Assembly: GCA_900547835.1 (NCBI GenBank)
Contig: URIJ01000087.1
Coordinates: 1-8,406, forward strand
Direction of reading: 5' to 3'
DNA: 8,406 bases
Origin: an uncultured Collinsella sp.
Lineage (GTDB): Bacteria > Actinomycetota > Coriobacteriia > Coriobacteriales > Coriobacteriaceae
Under the pieces are notes generated by a model. The model had not been told where the DNA came from. It did no database searches and saw only the letters and a list, made by a program, of their open reading frames with translations. This document shows positions 1 through 5,068 of this stretch, one piece after another. The first letter of the stretch is position 1, and each line of letters begins with the position of its first letter. A program made the position numbers and the translations under genes.

Positions 1-2
1 GA

Positions 3-638
3 ACATACCATTATGTGAAGGAAACTGTCGACGGGGAAACGATTTCGAAGCGTTATGAGCATAAAGAGTGGCTCGAATTGAGGGATTACCTCAGGAAGCA
101 TCCCAAGGTTCGCGAGGCGAGGCATATCAGCACATATGAGAGCGAGCACCTTCCTTACGGATATTCGGGCCTATCGAGCCACACCGCTACTGCCGCTACT
201 GCCCGCTACTGCCCGCCAGCTTCCGAACCAGCGGGCGGTAGCAGCACCCCGAACATCTCGCCGACAGCGCAGAGAGTCGTCGACCTGGCGGCCAAGGCCG
301 ACATCGAGGACGTGATGCTGTGCGACCTGCCCGGCGTCCTGTCCTTCCTAGGGCTGCCACCTGAGACGGAGATGCCACCGGGCAACAAGGGGAAGACGAA
401 GCTCAAGAAGCTCTACAGGAAGGTGGCGCCGAACAAGGCATACCACTCCGGCGAGCGCGCCAAGGATTTGATCTCGCACCTCGACATGGCAGAGATCAGG
501 GCATCGGCGCCCGTCCAAGAATTGGGATGCAGTTCAATACGAGCTCGGGGCTCTTTTCGTCTAGATTGGGGACGCATGGCCGGACGAAAACAATTTGCGT
601 CTGGTAATAAGCGTACGAAAGCGCAATTTACGTCTTAA
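3..638 (+). CDS. Unrecognised protein, 5'-truncated by the window edge; possibly chimeric
   Basis: The frame is open from base 3 to a TAA at 636-638, so the true start lies outside the window (a GTG at 15 is only the first internal candidate). I do not recognise the family. The first ~60 residues are charged (Lys, Glu, Arg, Tyr) with moderate GC at third codon positions. Bases 184-216 are three near-perfect copies of CGCTACTGCC, coding a low-complexity Ala/Thr stretch. From about 250 to 515 the codons are strongly GC-rich at third positions, as in a genuine gene. After about 520 that bias is lost, and the last ~35 residues run through the palindrome array at 583-705, so the natural C-terminus may once have been elsewhere. 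No catalytic motif, signal peptide or membrane segment is visible. It could be a remnant or fusion of mobile-element origin. Confidence 0.4.
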   Translation, partial: TYHYVKETVDGETISKRYEHKEWLELRDYLRKHPKVREARHISTYESEHLPYGYSGLSSHTATAATARYCPPASEPAGGSSTPNISPTAQRVVDLAAKADIEDVMLCDLPGVLSFLGLPPETEMPPGNKGKTKLKKLYRKVAPNKAYHSGERAKDLISHLDMAEIRASAPVQELGCSSIRARGSFRLDWGRMAGRKQFASGNKRTKAQFTS

Positions 639-705
639 TTCCGTACGCAAATCAAGACGAAAATCGTTTACGTCTGCTTTAATCCGTACGAAAACGGTTT
701 TCGTC
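583..705. repeat. Array of four spaced 19-21 bp palindromes (GACGAAAA..TTTTCGTC type)
   Basis: Four imperfect palindromes lie at 583-601, 614-634, 656-674 and 687-705. Each has a left half ACGAAA(A/G) and a right half TTT(A/G/T)CGTC. The last is nearly perfect: ACGAAAAC, one centre base, GTTTTCGT. The left halves start at 584, 615, 657 and 688, so spacings are 31, 42 and 31 bp, close to 3, 4 and 3 turns of DNA. An extra left half (ACGCAAAT) starts at 645 and an extra right half (TTTTCGTC) at 554. Spacers share TAAT and CCG. The array sits between the 3' ends of two convergent frames. It could be a multi-site protein-binding region or a decayed repeat element. Confidence 0.6.
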
Positions 706-725
706 TTGCAGGGCAGTTGTCGTTT

Positions 726-1817
726 CTACAGTTCAACTTCCAGTTCGGCTTTGTGCTCGTAGAGGTAGTCGCGCATGTAGGGGATGGCAAATGAGACCTT
801 GCCGTACGAAGGAGCCTCGATAATCGATTCTCTTAACAGGCGGCTGCGGACGGAGCTCACCTGTTGAGGCGTTTTGTTTAGGGCATCGGCAACCATGCTG
901 GTCGAGCTCGTCTGCCCCAAAGACGCCATGCTCAGCAGATAAGCGATGCACGTGGGCGGAATGCGCTGCAGCGCGGGCTCAATCACCATGGCGCAGAAGC
1001 GTTCGCGTGCCGTTGCAATGCCACGCTCGGCTTCTTCTTCTCCAATAATCGCTGTATGTGCACGTCTTGCCAACTGCCATGCGTAGTATCCAACGAGTTG
1101 GATCATGAAAGGATAGCCTTGCGTTGCCTCGGCAAGTTGGCCGGCAATACCTGGCTGCAACTCCATGCCAGACGCTTCAATGGTTTCCTCGAGGGAGTAC
1201 GACACTTCGGTTACCGCCACAGCCTTCAGGTCAAAGGGGAGGGCGCGGCGCAAAAACGTAAGCGTCTTTCCGTTGATGACGCTTTCTATCATCGAAGGCA
1301 GCCCTGCAAAAACAAAGGCGATATCAAGGTCTTCGCCGATAACCTGCTGAATCGCAATGGAGAGCGTTCGGACCTCATCGAGCTCTGCGTCTTGAACCTC
1401 GTCGAGAGTGATGAGCAGGCCATTTCCATTCTTGGATATTGTCTGTCTCATGGCGTCGCGTAGCGATGGGCCGATTCGCTCAATATCTATGCTGCCGATG
1501 GATATGCCAGCTACGGTGGGCTCAAATCTGGCGTGTTTGGCCTGGAATTTGGGCTGCAGCTGTTCGAGAATGCGCTGGCAAAGTCCCTCGGTTGCGACCT
1601 CTTTTATGACCGTCCAGCCACGGCTTTGCGCCAAACGTGAGCACTCGTCAAGGAGGACCGTCTTGCCCGTTCCACGGACGCCGGCTATGCGCATTAGGCG
1701 CCCAGGGGCACCAGGCCCGTTGGTGAGGCCTTCACTGAATTCTTCAAGTACATCTTCGCGGCCGATAATCGTGGGAGGTGTTTTACCTGCTGTGGGCTTA
1801 AAAGGGTTTGTTTGCAT
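726..1817 (-). CDS. AAA-family (AAA_16 / archaeal-ATPase-like) ATP-binding protein with C-terminal winged helix
   Basis: A 363-residue P-loop ATPase, presumably cytosolic. Walker A is GVRGTGKT at about residues 46-53 and Walker B is LLITLDE at about 134-140, with the acidic DE pair intact. It opens with the IIGREDVLEEF segment common just before the P-loop in AAA_16 and archaeal ATPase_2 proteins. FVFAGLP (about 165-171) resembles the sensor-1 strand of these families. The last ~70 residues look like a winged helix: helices, then a recognition-like region with QVSSVRSRLLRE. I chose the ATG at 1817 because AAAGG stands 8 nt upstream; the GTG at 1826 has no room for a ribosome site. The role is unknown: such proteins serve as STAND-type sensors, regulators or defence components. 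The 10-bp array directly upstream is a possible binding site, perhaps of the protein itself. Confidence 0.8.
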   Translation of the reverse strand: MQTNPFKPTAGKTPPTIIGREDVLEEFSEGLTNGPGAPGRLMRIAGVRGTGKTVLLDECSRLAQSRGWTVIKEVATEGLCQRILEQLQPKFQAKHARFEPTVAGISIGSIDIERIGPSLRDAMRQTISKNGNGLLITLDEVQDAELDEVRTLSIAIQQVIGEDLDIAFVFAGLPSMIESVINGKTLTFLRRALPFDLKAVAVTEVSYSLEETIEASGMELQPGIAGQLAEATQGYPFMIQLVGYYAWQLARRAHTAIIGEEEAERGIATARERFCAMVIEPALQRIPPTCIAYLLSMASLGQTSSTSMVADALNKTPQQVSSVRSRLLRESIIEAPSYGKVSFAIPYMRDYLYEHKAELEVEL

Positions 1818-1833
1818 GTGAGCCACCTTTGCT

Positions 1834-1915
1834 CAAGATATAGCAAGATATAGCAAAGTATAGCAAGATATAGCAAAGTATAGTGAGATATAGCAACCAT
1901 ATAGCAACGTATAGT
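1834..1915. repeat. Tandem 10-bp repeat array in the ATPase promoter region
   Basis: About eight consecutive units of TAGCAAGATA/TAGCAAAGTA lie 15-100 bp upstream of the ATPase start. Units begin at 1831 (degenerate), 1841, 1851, 1861, 1871, 1881, 1891 and, after one extra base, 1902. G/A and GA/AG variants alternate. On the minus strand each unit reads TTGCTATATC or TTGCTATACT, so the array contains many TATACT-like -10 hexamers. It also holds TTGCTA hexamers 18 bp upstream of a -10 candidate. Ten-base phasing puts every unit on the same face of the helix. Confidence 0.85.
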
Positions 1916-1941
1916 GCTGTTCGCGGGTTCTTGCGGTGGCG

Positions 1942-2622
1942 TTATTTTCCGAATGCCGCGCGGATAAAGTGCTGGGCGAACAGCTTGTTGGCGACGTTGA
2001 TGACATGGCCCAGGAACAGTGCCGAGATGGCGGTCGTGACGCCAAAGCCGCCCAGGTTGTGCATAAAGACCAATGACAGCGCGAGCTAGGCGGCGACATG
2101 CGAGCAATCGAATACAACCTTCACATCGCCAAAGCGGCGCTTGAGCTTTTCGGCAATGACTTGCACCAGACCGTCGGGCGCGTTGGGAACGACTCCCATG
2201 TTGACGACGAGGCTTACACCAAACGCAGTGATGGCAAGCGAGAGCAGCATGGTCGCAACCTGTGCCGGTAGCGCGGTGGGGTGCAGAGGGTTAACGTCCA
2301 TAAAGCAGTCGGTAAAGCCGCCAATCAGCGTTGAGAAAAAGAGCTCGAGCAAAATGCGCGGCTGGAACTCGCGGCGCAAGATGGCTGCCTGTGCGGCGAT
2401 GTATGCGACGTAGGTCGCGGTGATCCAAAAGCCGAGTGTCTTGCCGGTGAGCATGGACAGCGTCGTGGCAAAACAGGTAAGCGCGGCGACGCCTAGGCCC
2501 GATGCGGTCTGAATGCTCATACCGAGGGCAAGCGTCGCGACGCCCGCCAGATACATCAGCATCCTAATGACGGTGTGGCACCAATCGATCTTCTCGCCAT
2601 TCATGATGATGAGCGGTCGCAT
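1942..2622 (-). pseudogene. YczE/YitT-like (DUF6198-type) integral membrane protein, interrupted by an in-frame TAG
   Basis: The frame starts with ATG at 2622, with AAAGGA 11 nt upstream. It codes 178 residues, meets a TAG at 2086-2088, then continues in the same frame for 47 convincing codons to a TAA at 1942-1944. Joined, the product is ~225 residues with about five hydrophobic segments. Segments around MYLAGVATLALGMS, the GxGVAAL turn, VVPNAPDGLVQVIAE and GDVKVVFD match what I recall of YczE-like DUF6198 proteins. The part after the TAG (LALSLVFMHNLGGFGVTTAI, then GHVINVANKLF) is the last helix pair expected of the family. No frameshift is needed: one base change, for example from TTG or TCG, would create the TAG. 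The transported or sensed substrate is unknown. The upstream promoter, operator and leader structures seem intact, so the break looks recent, or is a sequencing error, or is read through. Confidence 0.75.
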
Positions 2623-2655
2623 GTTGCTACCCGTCCTTTCGGTTGTGTGAAAAAG

Positions 2656-2780
2656 CTGACCAGGGCCGGCAAAAGAGGGTTATCGGAGGCACTGCTGCAA
2701 AAGCAGAAAAGCCGGCCCCACGGTCAGTCGTCTAGGAAGTGTCTCGCTGTGCCGGAATGGGACTAAAGGTCCAACGAGAC
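2656..2780 (-). ncRNA. Candidate structured RNA element A, copy 1 (leader of the broken membrane gene)
   Basis: Read on the minus strand there is a first hairpin (GTCTCG at 2780-2775 with CGAGAC at 2746-2741). A linker follows, then nested stems CTGACC/GGTCAG (2727-2722 with 2661-2656) and GGGCCGGC/GCCGGCCC (2718-2711 with 2670-2663), enclosing a small CTGC-TTTT-GCAG hairpin. Three unpaired stretches match copy 2 at 4864-4995: AGTCCCATTCCGG in the first loop, a TTCC.TA.ACGACTG linker, and AGCAGTGCCTCCGATAACC inside the second domain. Stem sequences differ between copies while pairing is kept. It ends 33 nt upstream of the ATG. CTTTTTC follows the last stem and could make it a conditional terminator. 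The family is not recognised; the strand is inferred from gene positions. Confidence 0.6.
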
Positions 2781-2801
2781 GGGAAGAAAGCAAATGGCAT
2801 T

Positions 2802-2859
2802 GCGTGGGCGATAAGATGCCAAGATGGTAGGGTGTGTCTTAACACCCTATTGCCCACGC
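2802..2859 (-). ncRNA. Candidate switch-like RNA element B, copy 1
   Basis: This is a 58-nt element with 18-nt arms (2859-2842 with 2819-2802) and a 22-nt loop, exactly the dimensions of copy 2 at 6147-6204. As minus-strand RNA the arms give 14 Watson-Crick pairs, 3 G-U pairs and one A-C mismatch; on the plus strand the three G-U pairs would become mismatches, which favours minus-strand transcription. A competing local hairpin TAGGGTGT/ACACCCTA (2849-2842 with 2835-2828) uses part of the same arm, so two exclusive folds exist. The conserved core, minus-strand CACCCTACCRTCTTGGCA, is at 2834-2817. It lies in the leader between the operator and element A. Confidence 0.6.
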
Positions 2860-2863
2860 TCAA

Positions 2864-2877
2864 CGAAATCGGTTTCG
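2864..2877. promoter_or_regulatory. LacI-type operator, membrane-gene promoter
   Basis: CGAAATCGGTTTCG is a near-perfect palindrome with the central CG typical of LacI-family operators. It begins 10 bp downstream of the minus-strand -10 box, so it covers the expected transcription start and should repress by blocking polymerase. The identical 14-mer lies in the same place at the kinase promoter (6222-6235). Confidence 0.65.
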
Positions 2878-2887
2878 TTTGAGCCTA

Positions 2888-2915
2888 AGTATACGCACGG
2901 GATTTTATTTGCGAA
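2888..2915 (-). promoter_or_regulatory. Probable promoter of the membrane-gene leader
   Basis: On the minus strand the -10 box TATACT (2893-2888) is preceded, after 16 bp, by TTCGCA (2915-2910), a 4/6 match to TTGACA. The predicted start near 2881 gives a leader of about 260 nt containing elements B and A. Confidence 0.5.
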
Positions 2916-2931
2916 GAGAAAAACAATAAAA

Positions 2932-2947
2932 AGGTGAACGTTCACCT
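2932..2947. promoter_or_regulatory. Perfect 16-bp palindrome AGGTGAACGTTCACCT
   Basis: A fully symmetric site with central CG, about 50-65 bp upstream of the predicted minus-strand start and ~165 bp upstream of the GntR gene. It could be an operator for a second regulator acting on the divergent pair. Alternatively, T-rich sequence follows it on the minus strand (TTTTTATTG), so it could be a small terminator. Confidence 0.4.
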
Positions 2948-2970
2948 AATCGCAACAACTCGTTGGCTGT

Positions 2971-3037
2971 AGTTGCGGTGGAATAGTTCCTGTTTTTGCT
3001 GCTGAAGGCCTTGAACAGGAACTATTCCACCGCAACT
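2971..3037. repeat. 67-nt palindromic repeat, copy 1 (upstream of the GntR gene)
   Basis: Perfect 24-nt inverted arms (2971-2994 and 3014-3037) enclose a 19-nt loop. The outer arm reads AGTTGCGGTGGAATAG. A second element of exactly the same length lies just downstream of the GntR gene at 3818-3884 and shares the outer arm, with paired (compensated) differences inside. This resembles a REP- or MITE-like dispersed hairpin. Confidence 0.7.
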
Positions 3038-3070
3038 TATGATGGGGCGGGGGATGCGATAGTATTGCAT
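3037..3070 (+). promoter_or_regulatory. Probable GntR-gene promoter with overlapping autoregulatory palindrome
   Basis: The 17-bp imperfect palindrome 3054-3070 (ATGC.ATA.TAT.GCAT, one mismatched pair) contains a -10-like TAGTAT at 3060-3065. A weak -35 (TTATGA, 3037-3042) is 17 bp upstream and begins at the end of the 67-nt hairpin. GntR/FCD regulators commonly bind short palindromes over their own promoters, so autoregulation is likely but unproven. Confidence 0.4.
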
Positions 3071-3110
3071 GGTGAAATTCGACAAACCGTGAGCTTCATC
3101 CGAGGGCTTT

Positions 3111-3803
3111 ATGGAACAGCACCAGCATTATCAGAGCCTGCAAGACCAGGCATACAACGCATTGCGCTCCAAGATCATCTATGCCGAGCTCAAGCCTGGC
3201 ACGCGCCTTTCGGCGATTGGTCTGGAAAAGGAGACGGGAATCGGGCGCACGCCCATTCGCGAGTCCTTTGTGCGCCTGCGTGAGCAGGAGCTGGTGGAAA
3301 CGCGCCCTAAAAGCGGTACCTATGTTTCAAAGATCAGCATGGAGCGTGCCGAGAACGCCTGCTTTTTGCGCGAAAAGCTCGAGAGAAGCGTGCTGATCAA
3401 ATGCTGCTCGGCTGCCACGCCCGAGCAAAAGCGCCGGCTTGAGCAGATTCTCGCCGAGTCCGAGTCGCTCGACCACAGCGAGACGCGTCGCTTCTTTGAT
3501 CTGGACAACCTATTCCACGAGACGTGCTTTGAGATTGCCGGCCGCCATATGCTGTGGGATTGGATGAAGAGCATCAACACGCATTTTGAGCGGTATAACT
3601 GGCTGCGCGCGGTGTCGCAAGATCTGGATTGGGAGCCGATTCGTCGGCAGCATCGTCGAATCCTTGAGGCCATTAAAGAGGGCGATACCGATGCAGCGAG
3701 CTATCTGGCGCAGACGCATCTGCATCTGATGCCCGAAGAGCAGGGCCCGGTCATCGCCCTGCATCCCGATTACTTTGAGCTGCCCAAAGATTCGTCCATC
3801 TAA
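3111..3803 (+). CDS. GntR-family transcriptional regulator, FadR/FCD subfamily
   Basis: A 230-residue cytosolic DNA-binding regulator of normal FCD-subfamily length. Residues ~10-75 form the GntR winged helix: AYNALRSKII, LKPGTRLS, then GRTPIRESFVRLREQELVETRPKSGTYV, the standard GntR signature. Residues ~80-215 form the all-helical FCD effector domain. Candidate metal or ligand-binding residues of that fold are D132 and H136 (in DLDNLFH), H181 (in RRQHRRI) and H203 or H205 (in THLHL). The start at 3111 has GAGGG 4-5 nt upstream. FCD regulators often respond to sugar acids or other organic acids, and the kinase/aldolase operon next door fits such a ligand; the actual ligand cannot be read from sequence. 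The gene is convergent with the aldolase and divergent from the broken membrane gene. It sits between two 67-nt hairpins. Confidence 0.9.
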   Translation: MEQHQHYQSLQDQAYNALRSKIIYAELKPGTRLSAIGLEKETGIGRTPIRESFVRLREQELVETRPKSGTYVSKISMERAENACFLREKLERSVLIKCCSAATPEQKRRLEQILAESESLDHSETRRFFDLDNLFHETCFEIAGRHMLWDWMKSINTHFERYNWLRAVSQDLDWEPIRRQHRRILEAIKEGDTDAASYLAQTHLHLMPEEQGPVIALHPDYFELPKDSSI

Positions 3804-3817
3804 TCTATCCCCTCATA

Positions 3818-3884
3818 AGTTGCGGTGAAATAGGGATTGTTTTGCGGCCCAGGCGGCGCAAACAGTCCCTATTTCACCGCAACT
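3818..3884. repeat. 67-nt palindromic repeat, copy 2 (downstream of the GntR gene)
   Basis: Outer arms 3818-3836 and 3866-3884 pair perfectly over 19 nt. Pairing continues inward with one mismatch and one bulge to a 10-nt loop at 3847-3856. It starts 15 nt after the GntR stop codon. The outer arm is AGTTGCGGTGAAATAG; relative to copy 1 its G-to-A change is matched by C-to-T on the other arm. No U-run follows, so it is not a simple terminator. Confidence 0.7.
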
Positions 3885-3911
3885 GCGTTGGGGTATGGCT
3901 GGGGCACAAAG

Positions 3912-3982
3912 ATGCGGTGCCGTTTGGAGGAGCAGACCGGAAGCAAGGGGTCGATTCCTCCAGACGGCACCGCATTTGTTTT
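3912..3982 (+). terminator. Probable intrinsic terminator of the GntR gene
   Basis: Twenty-nt arms 3912-3931 and 3956-3975 pair with a single G-T wobble, and TTGTTTTGG follows. The 24-nt loop holds a possible inner GACC/GGTC stem. The arms are longer than in most terminators, so an additional RNA role is possible. Confidence 0.55.
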
Positions 3983-4024
3983 GGCGCTCTGGGCTATGTT
4001 GAAGAGTTTAATCGGTCAAGAAAA

Positions 4025-4123
4025 AAGCGGCTCGGGGGCGTGTCGCTTCCGTCACGTTCTATCAGCATACAAGACGGTTTCGGTTCTTGTCCGTGACGGA
4101 AACGGCACGCTTCCGAGCCGCTT
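4025..4123. repeat. Long imperfect hairpin (~99 nt), possible second terminator
   Basis: Outer arms AAGCGGCTCGG (4025-4035) and CCGAGCCGCTT (4113-4123) are perfect. They continue inward through 4036-4056 with 4092-4112, including eight straight pairs at TCCGTCACG. An inner ACAAGA/TCTTGT stem (4069-4074 with 4085-4090) closes the top. On the minus strand the stem is followed by TTTTTT, as in a terminator behind the aldolase operon. However, three non-Watson-Crick positions are G-U on the plus strand and A-C on the minus strand, so the transcribed strand is uncertain. Confidence 0.5.
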
Positions 4124-4124
4124 C

Positions 4125-4157
4125 AAAAATGGGGGTGCGGTCTAGGTTGCACCCCCA
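4125..4157 (-). terminator. Intrinsic terminator of the kinase-aldolase operon
   Basis: On the minus strand TGGGGGTGC (4157-4149) pairs with GCACCCCCA (4138-4130) across a 10-nt loop and is followed directly by TTTTT (4129-4125). It starts 16 nt after the aldolase stop codon. Confidence 0.85.
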
Positions 4158-4172
4158 CGATAGAGAGCTGGG

Positions 4173-4814
4173 TTAGGCGCGGACCTTCTTGACGACGTCC
4201 ATGGCCTCGCGAGCGATCTGCTCGACCTTGGAGAAGTCGCCGTCGGCGAACAGGGCCGGCTTGACCATCCAGGTGCCACCGCAGGCGATGATGGCGGAGG
4301 AGCTCAGGTACTCCTCGACGTTTGCGGTGCTCACGCCGCCGGTGGGCATAAAGCGGTGACCGACAAACGGCGCGGCGAGGGCCTTGATGGTGTTGAGGCC
4401 GCCGTACTGGGCTGCCGGGAAGAACTTGGTGACCTTGAGGCCCAGATTGACGGCAGCGGTGACCTCGGAGGGAGTCACGGTGCCGGGCAGCACGGGCAGA
4501 TCGATGTCGATACAATGCTTTACAACGTCCTCGTTGTAACCCGGGGAGACGATGAACTTGGCACCGGCGGCGCGGGCCTGCTCAACCTGCTCGACAGTCA
4601 GGACGGTGCCAGCGCCGACGCACATCTCGGGCTCGGCCTCGGCCATAGCGGCGATGCACTCGGCGGCGCAGGCGGTGCGGAAGGTGACCTCGGCGGACTT
4701 CATGCTAGCTGCCATAAGGGCGTGGGCGAGCGGAGCGGCGTCCTCGACCTTGTCGAGCACGACGACCGGCACGATACCCAGGGACTCAAGCGTGGTGTAG
4801 AACTGATCGAACAT
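4173..4814 (-). CDS. eda: 2-keto-3-deoxy-6-phosphogluconate (KDPG) / KHG aldolase
   Basis: A 213-residue cytosolic class I aldolase, the usual length for the family. It splits KDPG into pyruvate and glyceraldehyde 3-phosphate, the last step of 2-keto-3-deoxygluconate use. Visible landmarks are PVVVLDKVEDA at the N-terminus, AEVTFRT (E42, R46), GAGTVLT (68-73), VSPGYNEDVV, LPGTVTPSE, the Schiff-base lysine K130 in VTKFFPA, FMPTGGVS and ACGGTWM near the C-terminus. The ATG at 4814 has AAAGGA 5 nt upstream; longer in-frame starts lack a ribosome site. It lies 254 nt behind the kinase on the same strand, and the gap contains a hairpin and element A. The enzyme's own messenger could therefore be regulated separately from the kinase. 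A strong terminator follows the stop. KHG activity is also possible, as in many Eda proteins. Confidence 0.93.
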   Translation of the reverse strand: MFDQFYTTLESLGIVPVVVLDKVEDAAPLAHALMAASMKSAEVTFRTACAAECIAAMAEAEPEMCVGAGTVLTVEQVEQARAAGAKFIVSPGYNEDVVKHCIDIDLPVLPGTVTPSEVTAAVNLGLKVTKFFPAAQYGGLNTIKALAAPFVGHRFMPTGGVSTANVEEYLSSSAIIACGGTWMVKPALFADGDFSKVEQIAREAMDVVKKVRA

Positions 4815-4863
4815 GATGTTCCTTTCGATGTACGGCGCGCGCTGGCGCGTGATTGCCAAATAT

Positions 4864-4995
4864 ACTGGTCATGAGCCGGTTTTGGATTGGTTATCGGAGG
4901 CACTGCTTGGGGTCACAAGCAATTCCAAAACCGGCTGCGCGACCAGTCGTGTAGGGAATGCCAGACAAAACCGGAATGGGACTGGTGGTTTTGTC
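4864..4995 (-). ncRNA. Candidate structured RNA element A, copy 2 (kinase-aldolase gap)
   Basis: In minus-strand order the first hairpin is GACAAAACC/GGTTTTGTC (4995-4987 with 4972-4964). Its loop carries AGTCCCATTCC. A conserved linker follows, then nested stems ACTGGTC/GACCAGT (4947-4941 with 4870-4864) and AGCCGGTTTTGG/CCAAAACCGGCT (4936-4925 with 4885-4874), with a TGCTTG/CAAGCA hairpin inside. The 19-nt stretch 4889-4907 is identical to 2678-2696 of copy 1 and the 13-nt stretch 4971-4983 is identical to 2752-2764, while the stems between them have changed in compensated fashion. The element ends 49 nt upstream of the aldolase ATG. Confidence 0.65.
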
Positions 4996-5014
4996 CGACC
5001 GGAGAAATCGGGGA

Positions 5015-5054
5015 GCGGGCCGCAGGGGTATGGGTATAAAAAGCTGCGGCCCGC
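5015..5054 (-). other. Strong GC hairpin directly behind the kinase gene
   Basis: Perfect 11-nt arms GCGGGCCGCAG and CTGCGGCCCGC (5015-5025 with 5044-5054) enclose an 18-nt loop, 14 nt after the kinase stop. No U-run follows on the minus strand, so it looks more like a stabilising or processing hairpin than a terminator. Confidence 0.5.
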
Positions 5055-5068
5055 GGAATGGGGACGGC

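Noticed and set aside
583..705. CRISPR array
   Set aside because: Repeats are short, degenerate and palindromic, and the 12-21 nt spacers are too short and partly conserved; no cas gene is present.
1818..1826. GTG start at 1826 for the ATPase
   Set aside because: No ribosome-binding sequence at proper distance; the ATG at 1817 has AAAGG 8 nt upstream.
1834..1915. Replication origin iterons
   Set aside because: The 10-bp units resemble iterons, but there is no initiator gene of a known Rep family nor DnaA boxes; a regulatory array is more economical.
2802..2859. Element B as a simple terminator
   Set aside because: No U-run follows the stem on either strand in either copy, and the loop sequence is conserved, which a terminator does not need.
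3837..4145. Plus-strand frames in the convergent gap
   Set aside because: They run through a palindromic repeat and two or three hairpins, lack ribosome sites and show no coding bias.
4356..4874. Plus-strand frame opposite the aldolase gene
   Set aside because: Gly/Asp/Leu-rich shadow with no family features; the minus strand has all aldolase landmarks.
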